Notes: generated by a model from the letters alone, not told the origin. A stretch of 64,000 bases of DNA from Prorocentrum cordatum (GCA_963575745.1 CAUYUJ010000669.1:381001-445000); one strand, 5' to 3'; shown: positions 43,399 through 54,400, numbered from the stretch's first letter. Translations and numbers: made by a program.

Positions 43399-46200
43399 TC
43401 AGTCGTCGAACTTGGCCTCCGCAGCCCAAACGACAAAATCCTGCTGGTGTTGGCGCCAATGCTTAACGGCTGCCGACGCACGCCAGTCGCCCAAGCCAGA
43501 ATCGTTGCAAAACTTATTGATACAATCTTCGAACCGCATGATGCGCTTCGAAGATTGTATCGAACCGCATCCACCTTCGCGAAGACGGCCTCCAGAGACG
43601 CAGTGCTCCGAGCTCGTTGGCAGCGGCCTGCCACTGAGCGCCGCGCCATCCGTAACTTTCCACACCCATTCACGTTTGTCCTGTGTTGCCGCTTCGCCTG
43701 CCCAACGCCATTTCCTTTTGAAGTGCTCCGGGGCCCATTCTTTTACTGCGCAGTCGCGAGCAAGACGCTGGGCTCTGCAAGTTGCTCTCTGCACCCACCC
43801 GACCCACGGCTCGTCGCCATGCCGCGCAACCCCGACGATGCGCCTCAGCATTGTGTGGTGCGTGACTCGCAGCGTTCTCAATTCTGCAGCTCTTGGTGTC
43901 CAAGATTCCGAGCATCACAAAACGCATTCGGCGACTGTGCCATCAAAAAGGCGCAGCCTCTTCTTGACCGGAACCGAACTATTGAGAATCAGTTTCTTCA
44001 TGGATCAGAACTTTCGCCAACCAGTGGCAATGCGATTAGCAATTTCGACCCGGGTGGGGTCTTCCAGCGACAACGCTGTTCCCAACATTTCCAAACTTTC
44101 TCTTGGTGGCAGAACTTCTATTGAGAATCCTTCGGCAAGGCTGACTTGCCCTCGTCGAGAGAAAGTGTCGTTGGTCGTTTGGACCTTGCACTTCGTGGGG
44201 TTCAAAGGTAAGCCCCTGTCGGATAACGCAGACCGCAACATCGAAATCATTCTCTTCGTTAGACCCAACTTCTTGCGATCAGCGTCTGGTCGTCCGCGAA
44301 TGCAATATGCATGAGGCGATGCCCCCGGAGCTCGTACCCGACGTTGGTGCCGTACCCCCTCTTCTTCCATACCTCATTCACTTCCGCCAATACTCCATCC
44401 AGTGCAACACCAAATTGAAAAGAATTGGAGAGAGTGGGTCGCCCTGCGTCACGCCCCTGTCCACGTCGAAGTGCCGACTTCTCGGCAACTGTTCGCGCGA
44501 TGTGCACTGCGTCTGCGCACCCACGGTCGGGTCGGAAGCTAAACTGTCCCGGGAGAGTTTGACGTCGATGTCGGCGGCGACCTTGTTGTACAACACAGTG
44601 CTGAATAATTTCGCCATCACAGGGATTCCGGCGATTGGCCGATAATTCTTTGGCATTGTCGGGTCTCCCTTTTCGAACAACACGCGTAATTTTGTAGTCT
44701 TCCATTCTTCTGGCGGCGGCAAAGCACCCCGTAAGATCTCGGTGAAGAAGTCTGCAAGGGTCGTGATAAGACCACCGTGTCCAGTCTTAAGCATTCCTGC
44801 AACCAAACCATCATCCGCCCCTGTTCTGCCCTTCTTCAGTTTCCGCAGTGCCCTGTTCAACTCTTCTTCTGTGACTTGAGCATCGTGCGAATATTCTTCT
44901 GGATCTGCCGGGTGCCCTTCTGTTTCGCGGTAGAAGTCTTTGCAGAAAGCCGCGACCACTTCGCAAATCGACATGCCATCCGTATGCATAACTCCACTGC
45001 TATCCTGGATTTTCAACGTTCTCTCGGCACGTTTGTGTCTCTGTTCAAGTTTTCGTAGTGCCCCCAACCCAGAACCCTTGATCAGTAGATCTTCCAGTTC
45101 TCGTTCGTGCCTGCGTCGTCTATCTCGCAGTATGGATCGCCATACCTGTTTCGATCAGATCATGTTCGCCATTGGTCTGGGTTTGGTGCACCGCGCCTTG
45201 CGCTCAGAAGCTCCTGGGTTGTCGCACGGTGTTGACACAAATTGTCGATTCCTCGTTTGACTCCTGATTCTAAGGAAACTTCCACAACAATGTCCGTTCT
45301 GTCCTTTGCGCAACCAAGTTGGGGCAGCCGGTCGTCCAGGCCACTGTGATACACTGTGGGTTTCCCGTCGCCGTCAAGTTGCGGGGCCCAGCCGACTCGG
45401 ATCTTTTTTCTCTCCCGTCGTCGGCAAGGCATGCCGGCAAACGAAAAATTAGCAGCGAAAGTTCGATGATCAGAAGCACAATCCAAAATTTGCAGTAAAT
45501 TCCAGTCCTGGGCAAAATTGTTGGCAACCTGGCCGATCAAGATGTAATATATCCGGCTCCTATGTCCAGTGCTCGTGTGTTTATGCGTCTTCTGTGAATT
45601 GAAATCTTTGTTCATACATGTAGTAGTTGCCGCCAGCCGCATCCCGTGCAGCCATCCCGCAAACAATCGCCCTCTGTCGCACCTGCGGCCCTGGCCGTAC
45701 TCCCAAATAATGTTCGGGCCATCAATGGGCGTTCTCTTTCCGATAACAGCGTTAGCGGTCTACCCCAAGCAAAATCTGATATTTCTTGCGCCAGCCCTCG
45801 TTCACAGCCTTGCCGATCTCCTCCAACAAGTCCTCGTACTCTTCCACCGGGTGGAGAAAGTGCGTTGTCAACAGCCGTATTTTGAGCCCACGTGCATCCA
45901 TGTCCACATGCGCCGCTCGTCTCCCAAGCGATTTGAACGTCAAGCAGGCTCCAGCATCCACCCACCTATTGTGCAGCACAGCGCAGACGCTGCGGACCCA
46001 CTCCCTGCAGGCGCCTATGCACAAAGCGTGCCCTGCTTCCAAACTCAAATAAGAATATTTAGCATAGTAAGGCCCTTCTTGTAGCAAGATGGCGTTCTAT
46101 TCTATGTCGTTCGGCAAGAGACTAAGCATGTCTTCGACCGTTCGCGCCTCCATGCCACACGCATTCCAACACTGAACCTTGGAACTAAGACATTGTGAAA
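43399..46200 (-). pseudogene. LINE ORF2: APE endonuclease and reverse transcriptase, broken
   Basis: Starting near 46190 on the minus strand the frame reads VQCWNACGMEARTVEDML then, after an in-frame TAG where Trp would fit, NAILLQEGPYYAKYSYLS: the WN and QEG motifs of an APE endonuclease. The domain ends with YYILIGQ and ASDHRTFAANFSF, keeping the SDHR motif. RT follows: NYRPIAGIPVMAKLFS, FSFRPDRGCADAVHIARTVA, VTQGDPLSPILFN and IAFADDQTLIA (FADD near 44295). The thumb and C-terminal part reads ISMLRSALSDRGLPLNPTKC and ALSLEDPTRVEIANRIATGW, then a Trp-rich end at 43399. Several frame changes and stops interrupt it, so it cannot make a full protein, but most catalytic motifs are still legible, so decay is recent compared with 23-28 kb. 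Confidence 0.7.
43519..43561. repeat. Perfect 15-bp inverted repeat in the LINE 3' coding end
   Basis: GATACAATCTTCGAA (43519-43533) and TTCGAAGATTGTATC (43547-43561) pair perfectly around a 13-nt loop. CGAACCGCAT also repeats directly across it. It may be a small local duplication or inversion within ORF2. Confidence 0.85.
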
Positions 46201-46350
46201 CAACTTGCAATGCATTATCATGTCGGCCAATGGAGGCCTCACAAAACAGAACGGCAAATCGCCGTCTACATGCTCATACCGACCCCTCCCACCTCCTGTC
46301 CTCATACATTTCTTCACCCCTGGCTTCTCAGTGAATTGGGATGCTGTGTC

Positions 46351-47301
46351 CTATTCTCTTTTCTGCGCTAATAGCTCGTCGTACTGCTGTTGGTACTGCG
46401 CAGCAGCGCCCTTCAGGATCATCTTGTTGCTGTCGTCGTCCCACTCGGCCACTCTGGCGTCTTTCCACCATACTATTCCTTTCGGGCAATTCGTTACGAT
46501 GTCTTTCTTCGTCTCCTCGCTCTTCCCTCTCGCATTCTCGATTATCACCCTGACGACCTTCCTCACCGCTTTTGTCTTCTCCGGTTTCTTGTCATGCATG
46601 GTGTCGGGGTTGGTGTAAACCGTCTTCCCATCAACATCGTGCTGGAGTTTACCCCAGTTGGTGACAAGATAGTTCCACATGCCCTCCTCCGTCATGAAAC
46701 GAGCTGCGCCTCGCGTAGAATATTTCCCAAAAGCGTAAACCTCCTCCACCTCCTCCCCCACTGTCCATGCTTGAACGTGCTGCTTGATGACTGTCTCTTT
46801 GGTGTCCTCCGGGAAGTGCCCAAAATAGACTGTCCTAGAGCGCCGTTCGTTGATCTTGAGACCTTTTCCAGATCCTTTGTCTGTCCAGGTGTTGGTCTTT
46901 TGGCTCCCTTTCGACACCCATGAGGAAGTAACCCCCTCGCCCTTGACGATGTCCTTCACGAGATCTTGCAGGTCCTCCTTCTTGACGGTGTTCTCCCGGG
47001 TGGTGCTCACCTCCTCCCTGACTACCTCCACCGCCTGCTCGGCCATGTTCGCGGCGAGCTTCGCTTGCAGTGCGAGGTCCTTGGCCTCCTCCGCATTCTG
47101 CTTCGCACTCCTCATGTCTTTCTGCATGCTCTTCATCACATTCATCATCATCCTCATCATGTCCTTCATGTCCATTTCCTCGCCTTCCTCCATGTCGTCG
47201 TCGTCGTCCTGCAAATCCTCTGCTTCAAACGTCTTATCCTTCGGCGTCTGGCATGTGTGCGCATCGGCTTTCCTGCCCTCCTTACTTCCGGCCTTCTCCA
47301 T
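46351..47301 (-). CDS. LINE ORF1 protein: coiled coil plus RRM-like RNA-binding domain
   Basis: An intact 316-residue frame starting at ATG 47301. Residues 24-45 are acidic (DDDDDMEEGEEMD). Residues about 44-120 form a Met/Ala/Lys/Glu heptad-rich coiled coil (MKDMMRMMMNVMKSMQKDM), likely used for trimerisation as in other ORF1 proteins. Residues 155-225 look like an RRM: RTVYFGHFPEDT as the RNP2-like strand, EEVEEVYAFGKYSTRGAARF with the RNP1-like strand, then a helix. The basic C-terminal part (KKPEKTKAVRKVVRVI) resembles the ORF1 C-terminal domain. By family analogy it binds the element RNA and acts as a chaperone in the RNP. It is the only retroelement frame in the window without a visible break. 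Confidence 0.75.
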   Translation of the reverse strand: MEKAGSKEGRKADAHTCQTPKDKTFEAEDLQDDDDDMEEGEEMDMKDMMRMMMNVMKSMQKDMRSAKQNAEEAKDLALQAKLAANMAEQAVEVVREEVSTTRENTVKKEDLQDLVKDIVKGEGVTSSWVSKGSQKTNTWTDKGSGKGLKINERRSRTVYFGHFPEDTKETVIKQHVQAWTVGEEVEEVYAFGKYSTRGAARFMTEEGMWNYLVTNWGKLQHDVDGKTVYTNPDTMHDKKPEKTKAVRKVVRVIIENARGKSEETKKDIVTNCPKGIVWWKDARVAEWDDDSNKMILKGAAAQYQQQYDELLAQKRE

Positions 47302-48419
47302 TATGGTGATCAGGAACCGGTCGTTGAGATGAGTTCATAGCTGGCACGACTAAGCTCACGTGAATGTTTGCTGGCTGGCACGCTGGCTTGAGCCAAAACC
47401 TTGAGCCAAAGCCTGGAGCCAGGACCAGGGGTCCCTTGCGGAGCGGGCCCTGGCAGACCCCCTATCCCCCTGGCCGATAGCAAACAGGAACGGTTTGGGT
47501 CGCCGACAAGGACCCCGAGTCCCCCGCGGATCCGTTCCAGGAGGCCCCCCCAGAGGCTGCAGGGGACACCACCTGACGCTGCAGATGCGCCCCGCAAAAG
47601 GCTTATAGAGGTCTTGGGCCAAACCTCCTGCTGTGCTTCCTGAGGACATACATGGCGCCCGCCCACGGGGCCGCAAGACGCTGCCAAAGACCGCTCCCTA
47701 GCAGGGCTCCCCCATCAAGCTGCGAGGATGCCCACATGAAACCCACCTGTGACCCCGATGGCATTCCCCAAATGTCTCGCATTGCCAACAGAAAGGCAAT
47801 GGTGTCCATGACGCCCATGCGATAGTTCATGATATGCTCGCTGTCCTACACGGCGCAATCCGATGCAGCAGTGCCACGCTATGTCGCGCGACGCCATGTC
47901 GCCATGTTTGTGGGCGACTCGCTACAGTTTGTCATTACGCCTGCGGCTGTGCCATGCGGGCGCTATGTCTAGATGGTGAACAACAGGACGATTGCTTCCA
48001 GGCCCGAAAAAGGCCAAGCAGGGGCTTGACTGAACTTCATGATGCGAGCTCCCAGCTCGCAGCGTCGAACTTATTGCCAACGTTGCGCTGTCGCTGCAAG
48101 TCCGCCGGCGACGACCCGCCAACCGCCAAGCGAACCCCTTTTCCACCTTATCGGTTCCCCCGTTGCAGGGCGCCCACCTCGTGAATGTTGAAGCTACTTC
48201 GGTCCGAATGAGGTCGCAAATGAAGAAATGCGGTGGAAGGGAGAGGTAAACGAAGAACGAGGAGGAGGCAGACAAGGAAACAAACGAGGGGTTCGCACTT
48301 GCTCACCGAAGCAATGATCCGACCAGTTGTGCACGCGGATAAGCGAAAGACCCGGCCGCTAGCCAGGCGGGTATTTTCAAACAGTTCTTCTCTGATTGTT
48401 GTTGGGTTTGGTTGTGTTT
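47302..48419. other. Upstream of the LINE (possible 5' UTR) and intergenic
   Basis: 47340-47450 has GAGCCA/GGCTGGC-type short repeats. 47400-47650 stays open in one plus frame but looks like a GC-driven shadow. 47700-48240 appears unique without a supported gene. The LINE 5' UTR and internal promoter would be expected here, but I cannot delimit them. Confidence 0.4.
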
Positions 48420-49665
48420 CTGTTGCATGAGGTTTTTTCCCAACCGTCCCGTGGTGTTGGGTCCCCGTGTGGAAGAGACAGTTTCCCGTTTTCCTTCCTT
48501 CCTCTCCTCCTCCCCCTCCTTCCTCCTCCGTTCCTCTCGCCACCCTCCTCTTCTTCCCATCCCTCACAGGGTTCGTGGCCCCATAGGGAGCTTCACCGAA
48601 GGCCCCAATGGCTGCGTTCACATGAATCCCGCGCCCACTTCGACACACCCCTCATGTGTCCCGCGCCCATTTCGACCGACCCTTCACGCGCTTCGTGACC
48701 CCATTGGGAGCTCTACCGAAGGCCCCAGTGGCTGCGTTCACATGCGTGCCCGCGCCAACTTCTGTACACCCTCACGTGTTTCGTGTCCCCATAGGGAGCT
48801 CCATCGAAGGCCCCAGTTGCTGCGTTGACATGCGTCCCGAGCCCATTTCTGCACACCCCTCACACGGCTCGTGGCCCCATAAGGACCTCACCGACGGCCC
48901 CAGTGGTTGAGCTCACATGCGTCCAGCGACCAGTGCGGCAAACCCCTCACTCGGTTCGTGGCCCCATAGGTAGTTCCACCAGGCCCCGTTCACATGCGTG
49001 CCGCGCCCACTTCGACACACCCATCACACGATTCGAGGGTTCGAGGCCCCCTGGGGAGCTCCACCGAAGGCCCCAGTGGTTGCGTTTACATGCGTACTGC
49101 GCCCATTTCGGCACACCACTCACACGGTCCTTGGCGGAGCTCTGCCGAAGGCCCCAGTGGTTGCGTCTACATGTCTCCCGCGCCCATTTCGGCAAACCCT
49201 TCCCGCACTTCGTGGCCCCGCTTTGCTTCCTTCCTCTCCTCCTCCCCCTCCCTCCTCCCATACTGCCGCCACCCTCCTCTTGAGTTCCACCGAAGGCCCA
49301 AATTGCTGCGTTCACATGTGCCCCGCGCCCATTGCAGCACACCCCTCACAGGCTTCGTGGCTCCACAGGGAGCTTCACCGAAGACCCCAGTGGCTGCGTT
49401 CACGCGTTCATGTGCGTGCCCCGCGCCCATGTCGGCACACCCCTCACAGGCCACATAGGGAGCTCCGCCGAAAGCCTCAGTGGCTGCCACCACATGCTTC
49501 CACGCCGCCCATTTTGGCGCACCCCGCACACGTTTCGTGCTAAATAGAGAGCTCCACCGAAGGGCCAAGTGGCTGTGGCCAGATGCGTTCCCGCCACCCA
49601 TACCGGCAGACCCCTCACACGGTGTGTGGCCCCATAGGGAGCGCCACCGCAATCCCCAGTGGTTG
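48420..49665 (+). repeat. Array of about a dozen 88-bp units of the composite repeat
   Basis: After the flank GGTGTTGGGTCC and a CT-rich head (48490-48565), units follow of the form TTCGTGGCCCCATAGG, GAGCTCCACCGAAGG, CCCCAGTGGCTGCG, TTCACATGCGT, then GCCCATTTCGGCACACC and CCTCACACG, about 88 bp each. Unit starts lie near 48569, 48688, 48777, 48867, 48953, 49038, 49128, 49210, 49344, 49450, 49530 and 49620. One unit near 49210 is interrupted by a second CT-rich head (49225-49280). All the frames here are repeat translations. Confidence 0.85.
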
Positions 49666-50529
49666 GCGCGACCGTCGCGGCAATATGGAGGCCGACAGGT
49701 GTGTGCGAAGTTCGTGGCGTACACTTTTAGGGAACCAGAGGGGGCCTGCGTGGCCGGCGAGCGCAGGGCGCTCACCTTGGACGGGGTGGTCCAGTGGAAA
49801 GGGCGTGCGGGCAACGAGGCGGCCCAGCTGCCCACGGACTTCGACGAATGCCAGGTGCAGGTCAAGCAGGGGCCGCCTCTCAGCGTGACGAAGCACGACC
49901 CGATCATCATCGAAAACGGCAGCTACCAGTGCAGGCGCTGCTTGCGCAGGGCCCCGTCGGAGCAGGGGTTCAAGAAGTTGCTCTCGCACCCTTGCAACGT
50001 CAATGCTTCCGCCACACACGTCTGCGGGGTCAAGCGGAACCGAGGCGGCGACGGGAGGGCTCCACGTCGCGGGCGTCGAGGGCTGCACGGGCAGCCACGA
50101 CCTGGAGACGGTCAGCGGCTACATGATCTGCATGCGGTGCTGGCGCTGCGCCGGGCGCAACGCGGCAGGCACAGGCAGTTCAGTGGTGCGTGTCAGCCTG
50201 TTGCTGGGTCCTCGTTGCACGCCCGCATGCGCAAGGTTAGGAACACCAGCAACGAGCTGGAGCCGAAGTCCAGCAAACCGCTGAAGCACCTCGTCACCCA
50301 TCTTGAGCGAGGCGTGCTTCTCAGAGGAGGTGCGCGAGCGTGCAGGCCCTCTCGGCCATTTTTGGCGAGGGCGCGAGCGGGCTGCCCGAGGCTGCCCCAC
50401 AAGGGCGCCGTGTGCGCACGGCGCCTGCAGAGCTGAGCGCGGCTGCCGCCCTGGGTGGTCGTGCTGGGGCTCTCTCGAAAGGACGGTGCTCGCAGCGAGC
50501 GCCGCGCAGTCCATGCAAAAAAGAAAGCT
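49666..50529 (+). pseudogene. Retroelement fragment inserted in the 88-bp array
   Basis: The array stops after CCCCAGTGGTTG (49654-49665) and resumes at CTCCAGTGGCTGTG (about 50529), so about 860 bp was inserted. Inside, one frame reads EGACVAGERRALTLDGVVQW and YQCRRCLRRAPSEQGFKKL; after a shift to another frame, DLETVSGYMICMRCWRCAGR follows. The paired C-x2-C segments look like the C-terminal zinc regions of dinoflagellate retroelement polyproteins. The resemblance is from memory of the motif pattern. The two frames cannot be joined without a frameshift. Confidence 0.5.
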
Positions 50530-50710
50530 CCAGTGGCTGTGACCACGTGCGCCCCCGCCACCCATGTCGGCTCACCTCTCCCACGCTTGGTGGCCCCAGA
50601 TGGAGCCCCACCGAAGGGCCCAGTGGCTGTGGCCACATGCTTCCCCTCCATCTCACTTCGGCAGACCCCTCACACGCTTCGTGGCCCCATATGGAGTTCC
50701 ACCGAAGATA
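50530..50710 (+). repeat. Continuation of the 88-bp array
   Basis: Two further units: CCAGTGGCTGTGACCAC to CGCTTGGTGGCCCC, and CCCAGTGGCTGTGGCC to CGCTTCGTGGCCCC, ending in GGAGTTCCACCGAAG at about 50706. Confidence 0.8.
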
Positions 50711-50979
50711 TTTGTATTACTATTTCATGGTGTTTCATCCAGCTCGTTTTGATTGTTTCGAGTTCGTGCGGATGATTCCCCACATCCAAAGTGGGGTTCT
50801 TGTTTTCTCTGCACACCCCGCGCAGGAACACTCACCCCACCCCCTCTCCTCTTCTGCCTTCGCACACTCACTCACTCACTCATCATCATCACCACTCACT
50901 CACACTCACACTCACTCACACTTTCTCATCATCAACATCAGCATCATCACTCGCGCTCTCTCACACGCTCAGTCACTCA

Positions 50980-51035
<56 letters not shown>

Positions 51036-51074
51036 CTCGCACTCTGTCTCACGCTCACTCATTCACATACTCAC
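50711..51074 (+). repeat. CACTCA and CAT microsatellites
   Basis: 50711-50860 is unique. 50865-50935 is a CACTCACT/CACACTCA run, and 50975-51030 is an almost perfect CAT run with CTCACTCA on both sides. No gene seen. Confidence 0.85.
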
Positions 51075-51960
51075 CTGGAGGAAGTCTCAGGCGGGAGTTC
51101 GTCTGTGAGTGAATTGTGGGGAAGTCTCAGGCGGGAGCCCCCCCCCCCCCTATGGGGCCCGCAAATCATGTTGGTAATCCGAGCGGGTCATCCGAAACGT
51201 GTAACTGTCGTCACTTTTGGGCTCTTGAGGCCTGAATACGGAGGACGTCTCGAGCGGGAGCCTCGTCTGTGAGTGAATTGCGAGGAAGTCTCAGGCGGGA
51301 GCCCCCTCCCTATGGGGCTTGCATTTCATGTTTGTAATCCGAGCGGGTCATCCGAAACGTGTAACTGTCGTCACTTTTGAGCTCTTGAGGCCTGAATATG
51401 GAGGAAGTCTCGAGCGGGAGCTTCGTCTGTGAGTGAATTGCGAGGAAGTCTCAGGCGGGAGCCCCCTCCCTTTGGAGCCCGCACTTCATGTTCGAATCCG
51501 AGCGGGTCATCCGCAACGTGTAACTGTCGTCACTTTTGGGCTCTTGAGGCTTGAATATGGAGGACGTCTCGAGCGGGAGCCTCGTCTGTGAGTGAATTGT
51601 GAGGAAGTCTCAGGCGGGAGCCCCCTCCCTATGGGGCCCGCACTTCATGTTTGAATCCGAGCGGGTCATCCGCAACGTGCAACCGTCGTCACTTTTGGGC
51701 TCTTGAGACCTGAATATGGAGGAAGTCTCGAGCGGGAGCCTCGTCTGTGAGTGAATTGCGAGGAAGTCTCAGGCGGGAGCCCCCTCCCTATGGGGCCCGC
51801 ACCTCATGTTCGAATCCGAGCGGGTCATCCGCAACGCGCAACTGTCGTCACTTTTGGGCTCTTGAGACCTGAATATGGAGGAAGTCTCGAGCGGGAGCCT
51901 CGTCTGTGAGTGAATTGCGAGGAAGTCTCAGGCGGGAGCCCCCTCCCTATGGGGCCCGCT
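51075..51960 (+). repeat. 160-bp satellite, about 5.5 copies
   Basis: The anchor CGAGCGGGAGCCTCGTCTGT (or a one-base variant) starts at about 51251, 51411, 51570, 51729 and 51889, giving periods of 160, 159, 159 and 160 bp, with a partial first unit near 51091. Each unit also contains AAGTCTCAGGCGGGAGC (a diverged internal copy of AAGTCTCGAGCGGGAGC), GTTCGAATCCGAGCGGGTCA and CGTCACTTTTGGGCTCTTGA. Divergence is only a few percent by eye, so the array is young. It ends abruptly at GGGGCCCGCTTCCCGAGG. Confidence 0.95.
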
Positions 51961-51979
51961 TCCCGAGGCGCTGGCCGAG

Positions 51980-52262
51980 GCGGCGACGGCGCTGAGGAAA
52001 ATGGATTTGCTTGCCCCGACGAGGGGGAAGGGGAGGTGCACATGGAGAAAAGGCAGGGGGATGAGGAGGGAAGGGGCATGGGGGAGGCCGACGACGAGGA
52101 GGAGGTGGCGCGAGAGGAGGAGGAGGAGGAGGAGGAGGAGGAGGAGGAGGAGGAGGAGGAGAAAGAGGAGGAGGAAGAGAAATATAAGGGGGAAGAGAGG
52201 GCAGTGCAGGGGGCGAGAGGAGAGGGTGTCTGCCATGGGGGAGGAGGAAAGGGCAAAGGGTA
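51980..52262 (+). repeat. GAG polypurine tract
   Basis: GAGGAGGAG with short interruptions, directly downstream of the 160-bp array. Confidence 0.85.
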
Positions 52263-53816
52263 AGCTAAACAGATTCTCGTGCGGGGTCCTACCGTCGGAG
52301 TAATTGTTTATGTTTTTTGTTTGTTCATCCCCTGCCCTTAGAGACAAGCGCCACTCCTGAGGCTCGGTGCTTCGTTTTGTTCGGTTTGATTTCGTTTTGC
52401 TGGCGTTCGCGGGTCCTTTTCGGCTGCGCGTTGCAGCGCGCAGCGGCCTCCTGCGTCGCATCTGGCCGCGCGCCTCGCACCCCGCGCTGCGCCCCTGCGT
52501 CGCAGGCGCGCATGCGCGCGTTCTCACCCGTGGCCGCATTCGCCGCCAAAGGGCGCAGACAACCACTGCACGCACCACGCGCAAGCGCGGGCGCCGCTCT
52601 CCCGCTAGGCGACCCAAGGACGGCGGCGCGCGCGACCCGTGCGAAGCGGCGGCGGCGCCCTGCGTGGTGCCCCGGCGCCGCGGCGGGCCGCGCGGCGCCA
52701 GGTGCCTTGCGACGCGCAGTTGGTTTTGTTCCCTCCCTCGTTTCAAGCCCTGCCTTCCTCCCCGTCCCTCCTCCCCCTCCTTCCTCGCCCCCCACTATTC
52801 GAAGAAATTCTTTTGGCGGTTCTACACACATATGTATGTATATACATATATGTATATACATACAAGACTGCAGTGGCGCTTCGCGCCATACACCTTGGTC
52901 CTTGAAGCTTGGTGTGCAGGCGGAATCGCAGGAAGGTCAAGCCGACAATTTAGAGATAACTCCTTGTTGCCTTTTCCGGCATCGCCGTTATAATAATGTT
53001 ATTCGTTTTCCTTCCTCCATGCTTTTTTTCCTTATTGTCGCCGTACCATGCGCATTCTCCCCATCCTCCTCAGCGTTTTTTTGCGGAGGCTCCTCCTTGG
53101 GGAGCCTCTGAGGGCCTCACAACAGTTGTTTCAGGCTTTCTTAAGGCCTTCTGAGGCCTCCTTGGCGTATTCTGGGGTCCTCTGGGGACTTCCTCGGGCC
53201 ACCCTGCCTCCAACCGCGGTCTCCCTGAACGACCGGGTCACGATTTGGAATGATTCGGAGGGTGTCTTGGGGCCATCTTGGGCCGCCATGGGGCTTTCTG
53301 AGGGCCATGTTGGACCCGTGTTGTGCCGTTTTGGGGCTCTCTTGGACTGCCTGGAAGCCCTTTCGGATGGTTGTGGGGCGATGTTGGAGCCTCCCAGACG
53401 GCTTCGGATGCCCAGAAGACCGCCGTCTTGGATCGTCGGGAAGCCGAAAAGAGGTGAACCCCAAAATTCAGCAGAAACCTACAGAAAATCAAAGATTTGT
53501 GCCTCTTGGGACCTTCTTGGGAGTGCTCTTGGAGGCCTCTTTGGGGCCGTCCTGGAGGCCTTTTGGGCCATCTTGAGGTCACGTCGGTCACTCTTGGAGC
53601 GCTCTTGTGCTGTCTTGGGGGTCTCTGGGACGTCTCCGATGACCCCCCTGATCGCCCTAGGTGTGCTGGGAAGGCTTGGCAAAACGCCCTGCGAGGCCCG
53701 GGGGGTCGCTTCGAGGCCCGTCTGGAGAGCCCCAAAGCCCCAGATCCCGGGAGTCTTTTTTTTTAAGGGGGGGGACGGTTTTTCCCCCCGCCTGGGCTTG
53801 CAAAAATATAGGTAGA
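52263..53816. other. Repeat-derived, no gene
   Basis: 52570-52800 is the first copy of a GC-rich dispersed repeat. 52825-52865 is an ATATGTATATACATA run. 53060-53760 consists of CTTTTGGGGC/CTCTTGGGG-type words, as at 15.6 and 57.7-58.9 kb. Frames here have no protein-like signature. Confidence 0.5.
52570..52800 (+). repeat. GC-rich dispersed repeat, copy 1
   Basis: It shares AGGACGGCGGCGCGCGCG, GCGAAGCGGCGGCGGCGCCC, GGCGCCAGGTGCCTTGCGAC and GCCCTGCCTTCCTCCCCGTC with 55900-56130, in the same orientation about 3.3 kb apart. Confidence 0.85.
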
Positions 53817-54400
53817 GGAATATGTAATATGTAGACATACATTTACATTTACACATATATCTATATGTATATATAATATATTATATATAATATAATATAA
53901 TATGGTATAATATAATAAAATATAATATAATATAGTATAATATTATATGATATGATATAATATAATATTATGTAGTATAATATAATATAATATAATACAA
54001 TATGCTACAATATAATATACTATAATATGATATGATATGTCATACCATAATATAGTATAATATAATCTTATACAATATAATATAATATAATACACTATAA
54101 TACAATATACTATAATATAATATAAAATAATATAATAAAATAAGATATAATATAATATACTACAATTTAATATACTACACTATAATTTAATTTAATATAA
54201 CATAATATAATATAATATCATATAATATAATATAATATAACATAATATAGTATAGTATAATATAATGTAATATATCATAACATAATATAATATATTATGA
54301 TATATCATAATATATTATCGTTTAATATAATATAAATAATATACATAATACATATGTATATATATACACATACAAATATAGGTGTGCGTATATATGTACA
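53817..54400. repeat. AT-only satellite (TATAA-type), about 580 bp
   Basis: An almost uninterrupted run of TATAATATAATA words with occasional G or C, flanked by TATATGTATATA. The basic unit is 5 bp (TATAA) with many 4- and 6-bp steps. It is extreme against the GC-rich surroundings and ends at GTACATATGACGGGGG. Confidence 0.9.

Larger units (their letters stand above)
43399..47301 (-). mobile_element. Non-LTR (LINE) retrotransposon with APE endonuclease
   Basis: Reading from 47301 downward gives ORF1 (coiled coil and RRM-like), a gap of about 150 bp, then ORF2 (APE-type endonuclease, reverse transcriptase, C-terminal region). This order, with RRM-like ORF1 and APE endonuclease, is that of L1-clade elements, and the ORF2 wording matches copies I know from dinoflagellates. 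ORF1 is intact and ORF2 is broken. The 5' UTR presumably lies above 47301 and the 3' UTR below 43399. I could not identify target duplications. Confidence 0.75.

Noticed and set aside
48560-49665. CRISPR-like array
   Set aside because: Units are about 88 bp, contiguous and degenerate throughout, with no repeat/spacer distinction, in eukaryotic DNA.
51490-51510. tRNA gene or tRNA-derived SINE (GTTCGAATCC word)
   Set aside because: Only a B-box-like word is present. I find no A box at the right spacing and no cloverleaf. A similar word at 27727 also lacks context.
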